From positions 31,054,001-31,118,000 of the forward strand of contig CM027380.1 of assembly GCA_015680905.1 (NCBI GenBank): a stretch of 64,000 nucleotides of DNA, written 5' to 3'. Below the pieces are notes generated by a model. The model ran no database searches. It was not told where the DNA came from and was given only the letters and a program-made list of their open reading frames with translations. Position 1 is the first letter of the stretch, and each line of letters begins with the position of its first letter. Origin of the DNA: Coptis chinensis. Its lineage: Eukaryota; Streptophyta; Magnoliopsida; Ranunculales; Ranunculaceae. The translations under genes and the position numbers were made by a program. Positions 31,798-43,398 of the stretch are shown here, in pieces.

Positions 31798-33007
31798 TCA
31801 AATATCTGACATAAATATTATACAAGACTGGAAAAATAAATTAGCTACTGATGATCCTCGTGGGTCAGAGCGAGAATCCTCTGGGGTCGAAAGAAGAACC
31901 AGAGTCCCGCGACGCCGTAGTAATCGAGCTCCCGTGGATACTAACTGCTCCTGGATATCACCAAGAGTATCCATCACCTGAGCCTGAAACTGATGCTGGC
32001 TTGCCATGAACATTCGCTGGAACTGGTTCTGGCGAGTAAGCATATTGTCCTGAAATGCAGTTATGGAAGCACTCATTTCCTGCTGGAATTCGCCCATGCT
32101 GTCTATCATCGACTCATGGTGAGTGGTCATATCTATCCTTAACTCTCCCAAGGTACGTCTCATCGATACCTGGCAAGTGTAAATGTTTCTCAGACCACTG
32201 TTCACAGCACGTAAGGCCTCTATGGGGTGGGTGATCTTACTCATGGCAGTCTCATCAAAGTAGGGTGGGTGAGATGAGCCTACGCTAGCATGCTCGACAG
32301 CCCTAGGTGCTGTGGGTTCCCAAGGGTCCTGTATGCATTTCTTGAAGACAAGCATATTCTCATATTGTGTTATAAGGAGTAGCGGGGTGGCGGACAGAAA
32401 ACCCAAGGTAATCATAACTTGTGTTACCAGAATAGCAAGAGGGGCAGATCTAAGAGTGGCATATGTAATAATATCAAAAAGAAAGGTAACGATGCGTTTA
32501 CCCTTTCGCCCTGGAGGATCCGAGAGAAGGTGGAGGAAGGTCTTGTTGATGTCCGGGGGCTTCGAGGTGCCAATGACGCTCATCCCCACCATTGAGTCAC
32601 AGCCGGTGGTTTCGTCGCGACCGAACCGATACGCGCGCATTTCCGTCTATGTTGTACTCTCCCTCGATTAAGCGTGTCGAAAGCATTAGGTCGTAAGTCC
32701 GGTGGGTACACGGACTGCTGCCGAAATCGGACGTGGTCGACCAGAGGAATGCCTGTGATCCCGGAAAGCAAAACAGGTGTGACTTCGTGGCGCACACCCT
32801 CGACAGTAACCCAAAAATGGTCGCCATTAAAGCTCCCATTATCGTAGAATTTCATCACCAAATCCTTGGAATAAAGCCCTCCATTAGCATATAACAAGTA
32901 CTCCCATCCTCTAGAGTGAATTTCATTATCAAAGAATGGAGCAAACATTCCGTTTTCAAATAAATTTCCAAAAATTTCTCCACACAAATACGCCTGTTAC
33001 CGGCCAT
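31798..33007 (-). pseudogene. Element A extra ORF a
   Basis: The likely start is MAGNRR at 33007, with an early frameshift into GMFAPFFDNEIHSRGWEYLL and LYSKDLVMKFYDNGSF. A second frameshift near 32600-32640 leads to IGTSKPPDINKTFLHLLSDP, a hydrophobic stretch LAILVTQVMITLGFLSATPL, and a glutamine/methionine-rich, probably coiled-coil tail (QNQFQRMFMASQHQFQAQVM). The first 150 residues align with ORF b (FF-EI-R-W-LL; LV-FY-G-F; IP). The two ORFs look like an old tandem duplication inside the element. Function unknown. Confidence 0.6.
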
Positions 33008-34462
33008 TACTGGTCTTAGGGAGAGGCTGGATATGGATTAATGATGAGCGGAAGAAATGGGACTTGCTGATGGAAGGGAATTGTTGTCGGAGTTGTAACA
33101 GTCTCGCACGAGACCTGTATTTAGTGTGGGCCTGTCTCGTGCGAGACTTAAACGAGAGGGGGCAAGATCCGGAATTTAGGGACGAAGAAATGAGTGATGG
33201 TGACGCGTGTGGTCGGGTTATCTGGGTTTAAAGGGCCTGATATTTCGATATTTTGGTTGGGCCAAAAAATTTCCCAAGCCCAAATCAAGCCAAAAGCCCG
33301 ATTTAAGCCTAAAAAAATCTAAATGCTTACCGACGACTCGTTTGGACTCCGAATTGGATGAATGAGATATCAAAATGATCGGCACGAAAAATGCTATCCA
33401 ATTGTATGAGTCATCCTCAAAGGTCATAAGAGTTTTTGAAAAGAAAGAGAGTGTTTTATTTATAAACAAAGGTTTTATTTATATACAAGGGAGATATACG
33501 TGAAAAACACTGGATTTCCAGAAGAGTCACCATCTTAAATCATAGACAACTGTCATGTCGGCTCTGGAGCGAACCAATCCAGCCAGACTATGGCTTTACC
33601 TCTATCCTCTATGTATTATGGGGTTAGGGGCAGGACGGTACCATCCTGGACCGCGGCGCCGCCTTCTGATCCTAATAAAATTGCCCTTATTACACACACG
33701 GCTATCCTCAAACCGCCCCAAAGGAACTCAAAGTAACCAATTCTAGGGTTGGTATGGTGGAATCCATTGCCCGCTTGTGTTCCAAGTATCGCGCATCGAG
33801 GAGGTGGACACGAATCTCATGTGCAAAACTTAATGCAAAGGGAAAAGGCAACAATATAAACATATCTACAAGGTGAGTCTTTTAACGTCAGATCCTCAAG
33901 ACGAGTCGAGTCTTTTAATGTCAAATTCTCAAGACGAATCGGGTCTTTTAACGTCAGATTTTCAAGATGAATCCCAACCTGTGGGAGAAACAGCGCGGCG
34001 ACGAAGATTATCCTACACAGCTAGTGTCAGACAGAAGTATACCTTAAACTGGCTAGTATTGGATAGGAAGTTAAGACCTAGACAGAAGGGTGTTTGACAA
34101 TGCATACACCAGCCAATCCTTTCACGTCGTTTACGAGCAAAAGTACTACGACCATTCCTTATTCGTGATGAGTAAGACTTACACCAAATGATTAGCTGAA
34201 GTTCACGAGGTAGAGAGTAGGAAAGGGAAGAGAAGGAAGGAGGTGAAATTTTAGGTACCCATCGTTTACCAAAAAGCACGTTTGCTCGTGTTGCAGAAGA
34301 CATTTATACTCAGTTCTGAAATATAGTTTTTGTGGACTAAGGTTCCGGCGCTTGCAACCACACACTTCAAAGAACTATGGAGATCATAAGATAGAAGATG
34401 GCCTAGCTACCAAAATGGCGTACCCTCTATAGAAATAATATTAAGTACGCCAAACGAAACAT
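33008..34462 (-). other. Spacer after integrase of element A
   Basis: Mostly non-coding. It contains a minus-strand frame of 96 codons (34013-34303) with a polybasic patch (STFARKRRERIGWCMHC), placed like the short basic region after integrase in element B (54530-54600), but similarity is weak. It also holds three 33-bp units starting GTCTTTTAA(C/T)GTCA at 33877, 33910 and 33943. AGTCTCGCACGAGACYT near 33100-33150 forms repeated inverted words. Confidence 0.5.
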
Positions 34463-35640
34463 CTAGTCTGTGTAGACCGGATCCTGAAGAAGAGTCTGTT
34501 CAACATCTGGTGAGCGTAATTCGTGGTAATGTTTTAGGCGTTGTCCATTGACTTGAAATTCGCTGTTATCTTGTGGATTAAGCAAAGAGATTGCCCCATA
34601 ATGTTTCACAACTAACACAATGAAAGGACCAGACCATCGTGTTTTCAATTTACCAGGAAAAATGTGTAATCTGGAGTTGTACAGTAGAACTTTTTGGCCA
34701 ATTTTAAAATCCTTACGCAAAAGGTGCTTGTCGTGCACTCTTTTCATGTTAGCTTTGTAGGATTTCGAGAGATCATAAGCATCACTCCGAATCTCCTCAA
34801 GCTCATTTAATTGCAGTTTTCGCTTCTCGCCTGCCTCGATGATATTGTAATTGAGGCTTTTGATGGCCCAAAGGGCACGATGCTCAAGTTCAACTGGCAG
34901 ATGATAAGGTTTTCTAAAAACAATGCAGTAAGGAGACATCCCTATAGGCGTCTTAAATGTTGTTCGGTATGCCCACAAGGCATCCGATAAGTGGAGAGAC
35001 CAGTCCTTTCTCGATGGGTTGACAGTTTTCTCCAGAATAGACTTTATCTCTCTGTTGGAGACTTCCACTTGGCCACTCGTTTGTGGGTGATATGGAGTAG
35101 CAACTTTGTGAGTAACTCCATATTTCTTCATTAAAAACCAAAAAATTTATTACAAAAATGTGTACCCCCATCACTGATGATAGCTTTGGGGACACCAAAA
35201 TGAGAGAAAATATTTTCTTTAACAAATTACACGACAGTCTTATGGTCATTGGAGCGACATGCGAGTGCCTCAATCCATTTGGACACATAGTCTACAGCGA
35301 CTAAAATGTATAGAAAACCTTGAGAAATAGGGAAAGGTCCCATAAAATCAATGCCCCAAACATCAAAAATTTTCACAATCAAGATAGGATTTAGGGGCAT
35401 CATATTTCGTTTGGTAATTCGACCTAGGTGTTGACAACGAATGCAAGCTATGCAATGTTCGTGTGCATCGCGAAAAAGGGTAGGCCAATAAAAACCACAT
35501 TGTAAAACCTTGGCCGCAGTTTTCTTTCCACTAAAATGACCTCCACAAGATTGTTCATGGCAAAAGGATAATACGTCGGTGTGCTCCTACCGAATGCAAA
35601 AACGAATGAGTTGGTCGGAACAATACTTAAAGAGGTAGGG
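34463..35640 (-). pseudogene. Element A integrase
   Basis: It integrates the element's cDNA. The zinc-binding H2C2 part is read near 35560-35400 ([15 protein letters not shown]). The core has [14 protein letters not shown] (Asp), [15 protein letters not shown] (Asp) and [20 protein letters not shown] (Glu), all three catalytic residues. The C-terminal part (34463-35131, 222 codons) is open and ends LLQDPVYTD, a typical Athila-type end. A stop near 35597 and stops near 35225 and 35135 interrupt the reading. Confidence 0.9.
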
Positions 35641-37427
35641 TCATCCCAAAAATAATATTTTACGATGGATAAGAACTTTTATGATCGATCGTGACCAAGA
35701 GGAAGGAACTTCCTCAGGAACTAGGTAGTTAACAATATCCGCATACCATGGAGATGAGAAAATAGAGTACAAATATTCGTCTGGGAAGGAATCACAGATG
35801 GCTTCAGAATCACTATCAATGTCACCAACCAGCCTTGATAAATGGTCGGCCACGACATTTTCGGTTCCTTTCTTGTCCTTGATTTCCAGGGTGAATTCTT
35901 GCAAGAGAAGGATCCAGTGGAACAATCGTTGTTTCGCGTCCTTTTTCGCGAGTAAGTACCGAAGTGCGGCATGGTCAGTATATACGATGGTGGATATTCC
36001 AACTAGGGAAGGGCGAAACTTATCCAAAGCATAGACAACAGCTAGGCACTCTTTCTCAATTGTTGTGTAATTACGTTGAGCGTCATTAAGAGTTTTACTA
36101 GCGTAGTAAATGACAACGGGTTTGTCATCACGTCGTTGGCCTAGTATGGCACCAATAGCAAAGTCGCTAGCGTCACACATTAGTTCGAATGGTTGAGACC
36201 AATCAGGGGGTTGAATGATAGGAGCGGTAGTCAGAGCGGTTTTTAGAGTATCAAAAGCTTGTTTGCAAGTGAAATTGAAGTCGAATACTGCATCCTTAAG
36301 CAGGAGATTGGTTAAAGGTCAAGCAACTTTAGAAAAATCCTGAATGAATCTCCTGTAAAACCCAGCGTGGCGAAGAAATCTCCTGAAAAATCATGTAGAG
36401 AAGAAATTTTAACAATTTTAGCTTTATCAACCTCTATCTCGTCTTTCGAAACAATATGACTCAGAACAAGTCCCTTGGTAACCATGAAATGACACTTCTC
36501 CCAATTGAGTACCAGATTTTTCTCTTCGCAACGCGTTAATACTTTAGAAAGGTTGGATAGGCAATCGTCAAAGGAATTTCCATAGATGGAAAAATCGTCC
36601 ATGAAGACTTCTATATAACGTTCCACCATATCACTGAAAATGTGAAGCATGCAGCGTTGGAAGGTGCCTAGGGCATTACAAAGACCAAAAGGCATTCGTC
36701 TGTATGCAAAGGTTCCAAAGGGACATGTGAAAGTTGTCTTTTCTTGATCGGCGGGATCGATGATAATTTGGAAGTATCCGGAATAGCCATCAAGAAAACA
36801 GTAGTAAGCATGACCGGCTAAACGTTCTAGCATCTGGTCAATGAATGGGAGAGGGAAGTGATATTTACATGTTCTTACATTAAGTTTACTATAGTCAATG
36901 CAAATTCTCCATTTTAATGGAATGCGAGTGGAGATGCACTCACCATTTTCATTTTGTACCACTTGAATGCCAGACTTTTTAGGAACAACGTGGACAGGAC
37001 TAACCCAATCACTATCAGAGATAGGGTATATGATACCCACATCAAGTAAACATAAAACTTCATCTCTCACCACTTCCTTCATGGCTGGATTAAAGCGGCG
37101 TTGTGGTTCTCGCGATGTCTTTGTGCCATCATCGAGATGTATGCGATGCGTGCATATGCTAGGGTCTATTCCTTTGATATCATCTAAGGACCATCCGATA
37201 GCGGAGCGGTGTTCACGAATGACATGAATCAAACGTGCCTCTTCGTCGGTAGTCAAGTGAGCAGAAATTATTATAGGGTGACTACCATCGAGATCAAGAT
37301 GCACGTACTTCAAATCAGAGGGTAGAGATTTTAAATCTGGAGTTAGAGGATTGGGGATCAAGGATTCGTGAGGGATCATCCCTTCAATGGAACAGAGCGA
37401 ATCCAGTTTTTCTGAATTAGTTTGCAA
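35641..37427 (-). pseudogene. Element A reverse transcriptase and RNase H
   Basis: RT blocks: WVSPVHVVPKKSG, WRICIDYSKLNVRT, YYCFLDGYSGYFQI (catalytic Asp), FAYRRMPFGLCNALGTFQRC and VFMDDFSIYG, with both Asp of the YxDD box kept. The RNase H (35641-36180) has [43 protein letters not shown] and VVADHLSRL, so all its catalytic positions are visible. A frameshift near 36310-36350 and a short gap separate the two. Otherwise this is the best preserved retroelement domain in the window. Confidence 0.92.
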
Positions 37428-37480
37428 CGCAGTAGTAGGATCAAATAGTGGTACCGACTCTAATAAAGCGTGGACATCCC

Positions 37481-38101
37481 TTATGTACGAGTCATCGTCA
37501 AACTCAGGATTATCAAAAGAAAGAAATTGGTGTATCTCGTCTGGGGGAAAAAGTTTGTGAAATAATCATGTTCCAGTCTATCAACCAAACTAATCTCGCC
37601 CTCCATTATAGGATCGGGAAATTGTTTCATTAATTTGAATACGTTGAGTTCGACAGAAAGGTTTCCGAAAGACAATGTCATTGAACCGTCCCGAAAATTT
37701 ATGAGAGCGTTAGCAGTTGCAAGAAAAGAATGTCCCAAGATGATAGGAATGGAGTCACAAGCCACTTCAGTATCTAAAATGACAAAATCAACTGGGTAGT
37801 AAAAATCTTGGACCTTGACTATGACGTTCTCTACTATGCCCTTTGGGTACTTGATGGAGCGATCCGCGAGTTGCAGAGTCATATTAGTAGGTTTTAATTC
37901 ATGAAGACTTAACTACTTAAATAAGTAGTAGGGAAGTAGGTTAACACTGGCACCTAGGTCTAAAAGTGTGGTAGCGGTATACTTGTCGCCCAACGTGCAT
38001 GGTACAGTTGGTCGACCTGGGTCCTTATACTTTACCACACCATTGGTAGTGGTAATCGAGGGAAACTGCTTAGTGAGGAACGCTTGTTGAGGAACATTCA
38101 T
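37481..38101 (-). pseudogene. Element A aspartic protease
   Basis: The active site is ATTLLDLGASVNLLPYYLFK, the D-L-G-A-S-V-N form usual in Athila-type proteases. Then follow QLADRSIKYPKGIVENVIVK, FYYPVDFVILDTE and PIILGHSFLATANALINF. A stop splits it near 37912. A single in-frame stop also lies between gag (ending CTTK) and MNVPQQAF. Confidence 0.88.
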
Positions 38102-38104
38102 ACG

Positions 38105-39715
38105 TCATTTGGTGGTGCACATGTCCTTCAAAAACTTGGCATGCTTGGGTAAATGCTTAAGCGCATCTAGGAAAGGTAAGTTTATGGTCAAATTTTTGAA
38201 AGTTTCATGGATCTCATCGAAATGTTCGTCACGTTTGTTCTTTACCAAACGGGCTGGGAACGGAGCTTTTAAGCGGAATCGCGCATAAGGATCAGTGGCA
38301 TCTTTCCCTAGGGACGTGGGTGTAGAATTGGAAGGTACAACTTCGTCCGTTATAGGTTGCGAGGTAGGAGTTAGAAGGATGTCAGCCGTGGTTTTTGTCG
38401 ATTCCTCGTCTGGCATACATATTTTATTGTTGATGGTTCGGCCAGAACGAAGAGCGGTAATGGCATTTACCTCACCCTAGCTTGGATTACTAGATCCTGG
38501 TGCATTGTTGAGTTCAAAGGCAGTGTTTGTAGGCTTAGGGTTTGGAACTGTTTGGCCAGGGAACACGCCCTTTTGACCTTTATCCTGAGCTAACAGCTGA
38601 ATAGACTGTTGGATAGAAGCTAGGATTTGATTCTGTTGATTCATGTATGTCAGAAAAGTTTCAGCTGTTTTATCGGCTGTGGATTGTACCAGAGGAGTAG
38701 CAGGAACTAGTTTACGGTTATTATTTACGGGTTGATTTTGGTAGCCATATCCTTGATTAGCGGGAATAAGGTTGCGGTTGTTTTGGTACCCTATATTTGC
38801 ATTGTTAGGAAAATTACTTTGCCCTTGCTGGAATTGCGGAGGATTTCCTTGATGATAGGAGTTGTAGTTCGCGGGTGGTCGTAGAGGAACGTTGTTGACA
38901 CCCGGAGGAGCTTGTTGTTGGGCAGGGGGTGCCCAATCTAAATTCGGATGTTGTCGCCAAGGTGCATTAGGGATGTTGAAAGCACAAGCCTCTTCAGAAG
39001 GTTGGGAAGGGCACTCGTATACCAAAGGACAATAAGAATCGGCGTGCTCAGGACTTAAGCAAAGAGGACATGGGGAAGCGTTGGCAGCCATGACCTATTT
39101 GGGTTTTTGATCATTTACTTGTTCCGAAAGAGCATCGACCTTTTTGTTTAGGGACTCGATTAGAGTTTTTAATTCCGGATCGGGTTTGACCTCGAACATA
39201 GACGTAACTTTGGTGGGAGTGTCTTTAGAAAATCTAAAAGAATCAGTGTTTCCCCAATGGGTGCTTCGTGAAGCCTATTTCTCAAGAAACGTGTATGCTT
39301 CAGTAGCGCCCTTGTCCATGAAATAACCGCCGTTCATGATATCTAAGGTTTCCTTTTGATGGTCAGAGAGGCCATTAAAGAATGAACGGACTAATACAGC
39401 AGTGTCGAGTTGATGATGGGGACATTCGAGAAGCAGATCAGTAAATCTGCTCCATGCTTCCGAAAAGGATTCTTGGGGGTGCTGGCGAAAGAATTGAATC
39501 TTTTGAAGTATTTCTGTAGTTTTCTTCTGAGTATAGAACTTTATCATGAATGCTTGTACGAGTTTGGCCCATGTGTCAATGGATTGCGGCGCTTCGCCTG
39601 TGAGCCAAACTAAAGCTTTATCAGCTAAAGTGAAGGGAAACAACCTAAGCAAGACTTGTTCGGTGGTAACAGTCGAATGGCGGAAAGTGGTGACTACTTG
39701 TTGCATCCGACGAAG
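38105..39715 (-). pseudogene. Element A gag, main part
   Basis: Capsid protein continuing from 61993-62325 across the insertion of element B. The core region (39275-39715) has RLFPFTLADKALVWLTGEAP, KFYTQKKTTEILQKIQFFRQ and DLLLECPHHQLDTAVLVRSF. The C-terminal region (38477-39091) has a CX2CX4HX4C zinc knuckle (CPLCLSPEHADSYC), a Gln/Asn/Pro-rich stretch and QDKGQKGVFPGQTVPNPKP. The rest (38105-38416) contains FKNLTINLPFLDALKHLPKH. Breaks near 39095-39270 and 38417-38476. Confidence 0.9.
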
Positions 39716-39720
39716 GTGAT

Positions 39721-41236
39721 TGATAAGAGCCCAAAACTGTAGTTTTAACCCTGTAACAGTCATACTATTAGGCCAATTATGTGAGTAATAATTAAGAGTT
39801 AACACTGATTACGTGTTTTTATGCATTTCAGGCTTCAAAGTCCATTATGTGCAGAAATGTGCCACTTTAGCGAGATAAAGGAGCAAAGGTCGGTCACTAA
39901 GGAGTTCTGTGATTAAAGGCCAAGATTCAAGAAGACAAAGCCTTTCTAAAGCTCGGTCAAAAGCTGAAAAGTCGACGCGGGCAGAAATAGCACACAAGTC
40001 AGCAGAACTTCCGAAGGCCATATCTTTGGACTCAGACCTCGGAATGGGCCCTACCTTATGTCAAAACGACCGGCTCGGAAAGCGCTTTCCAAAGGTCTAA
40101 GCATGGATCCAATCAGAGGAGCAGAAGTGGACGAAAAGTCTATTGAAGCCAACTACAGCTGAAGAGGCATTTTTAGACTGAAAGAATTGGATTTTGGGCC
40201 TGATTCTCTGGCCCAAAACATGGCTCCAAGCCCATGCACGATTTTTGGATCTAAAAGTATAAAAACAAAAGCTTAGCTCTTTGTTAATGGTAGTTAGGTT
40301 AGAAAATAAAGGTAGCTTAGAATAGAAAGTAGCCATTAGAATAGCTTCTAGATCTAGATTTAATTGTTTTTAATTAAGTTTAGTTTCAAATCCAATTCTT
40401 GTTTTAGATTAAACTCTTAAATCATTGATCTTCATTGATTAGATAAATAAATTAGTAGATTCTTATTCAATTTGTTTTCCTGTCATTACATTTATAGATC
40501 TAGTTTAAATTCTTGTTGATATCATGTCTTAATTATTAATTAGATTTTAATTATTGTTTAAATTAGATTAGTAAATTTCAATTCTTGATAGTATGTTTAC
40601 TTTTAATTTAATCGGAAATGATTGCGTAATGATTCTCGGCTAAACCTCCATTAGAGGGGGTTGAGAAGCCTTGATGAAAGCTTGATTCCGATTATCGTAG
40701 AGTCATCGTAAATTCCTTTCCACTCTAGAAACGATTAGTTCACCATGAGAATGGGTTTAATCGTTCACATGCTAGTTATGAATTGGTAAGAATGCCATGT
40801 GTAATTAGGGATTAGGAGTAACCATATTGTTCTGCGAAGTAGTTCAATTCGGATTACGACGATTCGTCGTTAGTAGGATTAAGTCGAGTTAAGGTGGAAT
40901 CAATCCCCCTTTAACTCCTTATCATAGAATCAACGTAGCATTCCCATAGTTGTTCTGATAATCGACTAGTTGCATCTTGTGGGTAGTTGCATCGTAGTCT
41001 AGTTGCCCCTTCGTAAATCTCTCATTAGACTTTAGAGTTAAGAATACTAATACGTAGAGAACATTAACATACGGAAGGACTAGGAGTGGAACGAATCAAT
41101 CTACTCCACTATATCTCAATTGGATTGAGAGTAGAAACTTTGATAAACATTAGGCACGTAAGATAGTTTTAGTTTACTTACATTTTGAGTTTCATCGTTC
41201 ATTTCGTAGGAAAACTATTAATTTTACATTTTATCA
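39721..41236 (+). repeat. Element B 5' LTR
   Basis: 1516 bp, TGATAAGAGC to TTACATTTTATCA. Aligns end to end with 60481-61992 with scattered substitutions and very few indels. Preceded by TSD GTGAT. Confidence 0.95.
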
Positions 41237-41765
41237 AATGGCGCCGCTGCCATCTTAGTTTCACTTTCGCATTGTTTTCGTAGTGTAAGTACTTTTCTTA
41301 AAGTACCATTTCACCCACCCACCCTTGTTTGATTCATACTGTGGTTTTCCGTTTCATTGTTGAAAAATTCCGCGACAAAATTACACTGAGCGCGATCGCG
41401 CCTATAAGGAGCGCACACATTGCCTATAGCTGGAACACGAGCGACCAGCCCCATACCGAAATGACCAGCCCTAAGTTACTTAGAACACGAGCGAGCGACC
41501 ACTATCTGGCGGCGCAGCCCGCCTAAAGATATATTTTTTCAGAATTCTACGGTTTTATTCAAACTTTGATATTTCAAGTTTTTCGTTATAACTTGTTATA
41601 TACACTCGAACACGCCAGAAACAAGACGCTATTCATAAGCGAAGCAAGGACGCAATCAAGTATTCCTTTCTTCCACACCTCGCATCTTCTGTTAGAGGTT
41701 TATACTAGTATATCAGATTTGTTTGGAGTGTTGATGTGTTTAGCTAAGTTTGGTTTTAGCCTTGT
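41237..41765 (+). other. Element B primer-binding site and 5' leader
   Basis: TGGCGCCGCTGCCATC (41239-41254) lies directly after the LTR and is the primer-binding site. The remaining leader has no gene; it holds GAGCGCGATCGCGCC near 41389 and repeated ACACGAGCGA words (41436, 41484). Confidence 0.75.
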
Positions 41766-43393
41766 ATGAGATTAAGGTCTGGCCGAACAAAAACACCGAA
41801 TGTAATTACCCAACAACGTCAACAAACAAGTCTATCTAATATACCACCCACTACACCTCTAGCTACTATTTCACACACATCACCTGACACAATGCTCGAC
41901 GAAGAAGAGACTCCTCTCTCTGACTTCTACAAAGTCTTGAGCGATAGCCCCAAATCTTGCATCGTTCTAGCAGACCGAAGGGGGATTTCGAATCCCCCAA
42001 ATATTTTAATTTGTTACCCGCTTTTCATGGATTAGACCATGAAAAACCTTATCAGCACATTACGTAGGATTGAACAAGTCCTAACAACATTCCACCATCC
42101 TACGGTTGGTGCGGAACAAATTAAACTTCGTGGTATTCCCTTTCACCTTAGCCGATAAAGGCGTCTTGGTTAATCGCCCAAACGCCTATTTCGTGGACTC
42201 GTGGGCTAAACTTGTTCAGCTTGTTTATGGAACATTTTTTACCCACCCCTAAAGACGGATGAGATGCTTTCCAAGATTCATTTCTTTTCGACAAAATCCT
42301 CATGAAACATTTTCGAGGCTTGGAATCATTTCATCGATCTCCTTATAGAGTGTCCACATCATAACTTAGCGAAAAGACACATTAGTTAGTGCCTTTTTCA
42401 AAGGACTTCTACACCACCATAAAGAAGTCCTAGACATAATGAATGGGGTAGTTTCTTAAGCAAAGGAGCCTCGAGGCTTATAAATATTTAGAGGATCAAA
42501 CTAAGCGAAATTACAACCGGGGTAGTGATGATATCCACCAGCTCCGCTAGTTCTTCTAATACAGATTAAGGCCAGGTATGTTTGAAATTAAACACGATCC
42601 CGAGCTTAAAAATCTAATCGAATCACTCACTAAAAGGTAGAGGCCATTTCGGTTCAACAAAAGCCTATCCCCGTCATGAATGTAAATTCAAATCCATGTA
42701 GTTTCTGTTGGATCCCTGAGCATCCCGACTCCCACTGTCCTATAGCCTATGAACAGGCTTGTTCCATTAATAGTGAACCTAACCCGCGGAGACATAATCC
42801 CAACTTCGGTTGGAGAAATAACCAACACGCCACACCTCCGTGGTACAATAATCAATATGTTAGGCCAACACAAAGTTTTAACCAAGCTCCACCACGACAA
42901 GGACGAAGGTCGGGTAATTTTAATAATTATAACAACCAAGTACAACCTCGACAAGGTCAAGCACAAAGTCAAGGTAGTTATAATAATTATAATGCTAATA
43001 GAGGTATCATTCCGGTAAATAATAATTATCAAAATCCACCGATAAATAATTCACGGAAATAGTTCGAATACACCACCCGTGGACTACTACACCCATACAA
43101 CCGGATCGTCTTGACACCTTCATACAAGTGAGCCAAAAACTTTTCCAAACCATGGCTCAATCTAACCAACAAAACTACAATCCGTTAATAATTTAACCTA
43201 ACAGTTGGCTCAAGATAAAGCCCAACCCAAAGGTGTGTTTCCAGGTCACGAAATACCTAATCCTAAAACAACAAACACAGCCTTTGAGGTAACCGATAAT
43301 ACTAGTAATGAATATGGAAATGTAGGTGAGCTAAAGGCCATCACCACTCTCCGTTCTGGCAGAGTGGTTGATAACAAAGTAACTATGCCTATA
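41766..43393 (+). pseudogene. Element B gag, first part
   Basis: It starts MRLRSGRTKTPN (41766), matching the start of gag in element A (MRLRSGK at 62325), and has PLSDFYKVLSDSPKSCIVLA. After 42035 frames shift repeatedly. The zinc knuckle CSFCWIPEHPDSHC (CX2CX4HX4C) and an Asn/Gln-rich stretch are open at 42676-43062. GVFPGHEIPNPKTTNTAFEV and ITTLRSGRVVDNKVTMPIGT follow to the insertion point of element C. It is clearly more decayed than gag of A. Confidence 0.88.
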
Positions 43394-43398
43394 GGTAC

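Noticed and set aside
28687-33007. Classical env-like gene of Athila
   Set aside because: No signal peptide plus C-terminal membrane anchor could be read; hydrophobic stretches are single and internal. Frames fit accessory ORFs better.
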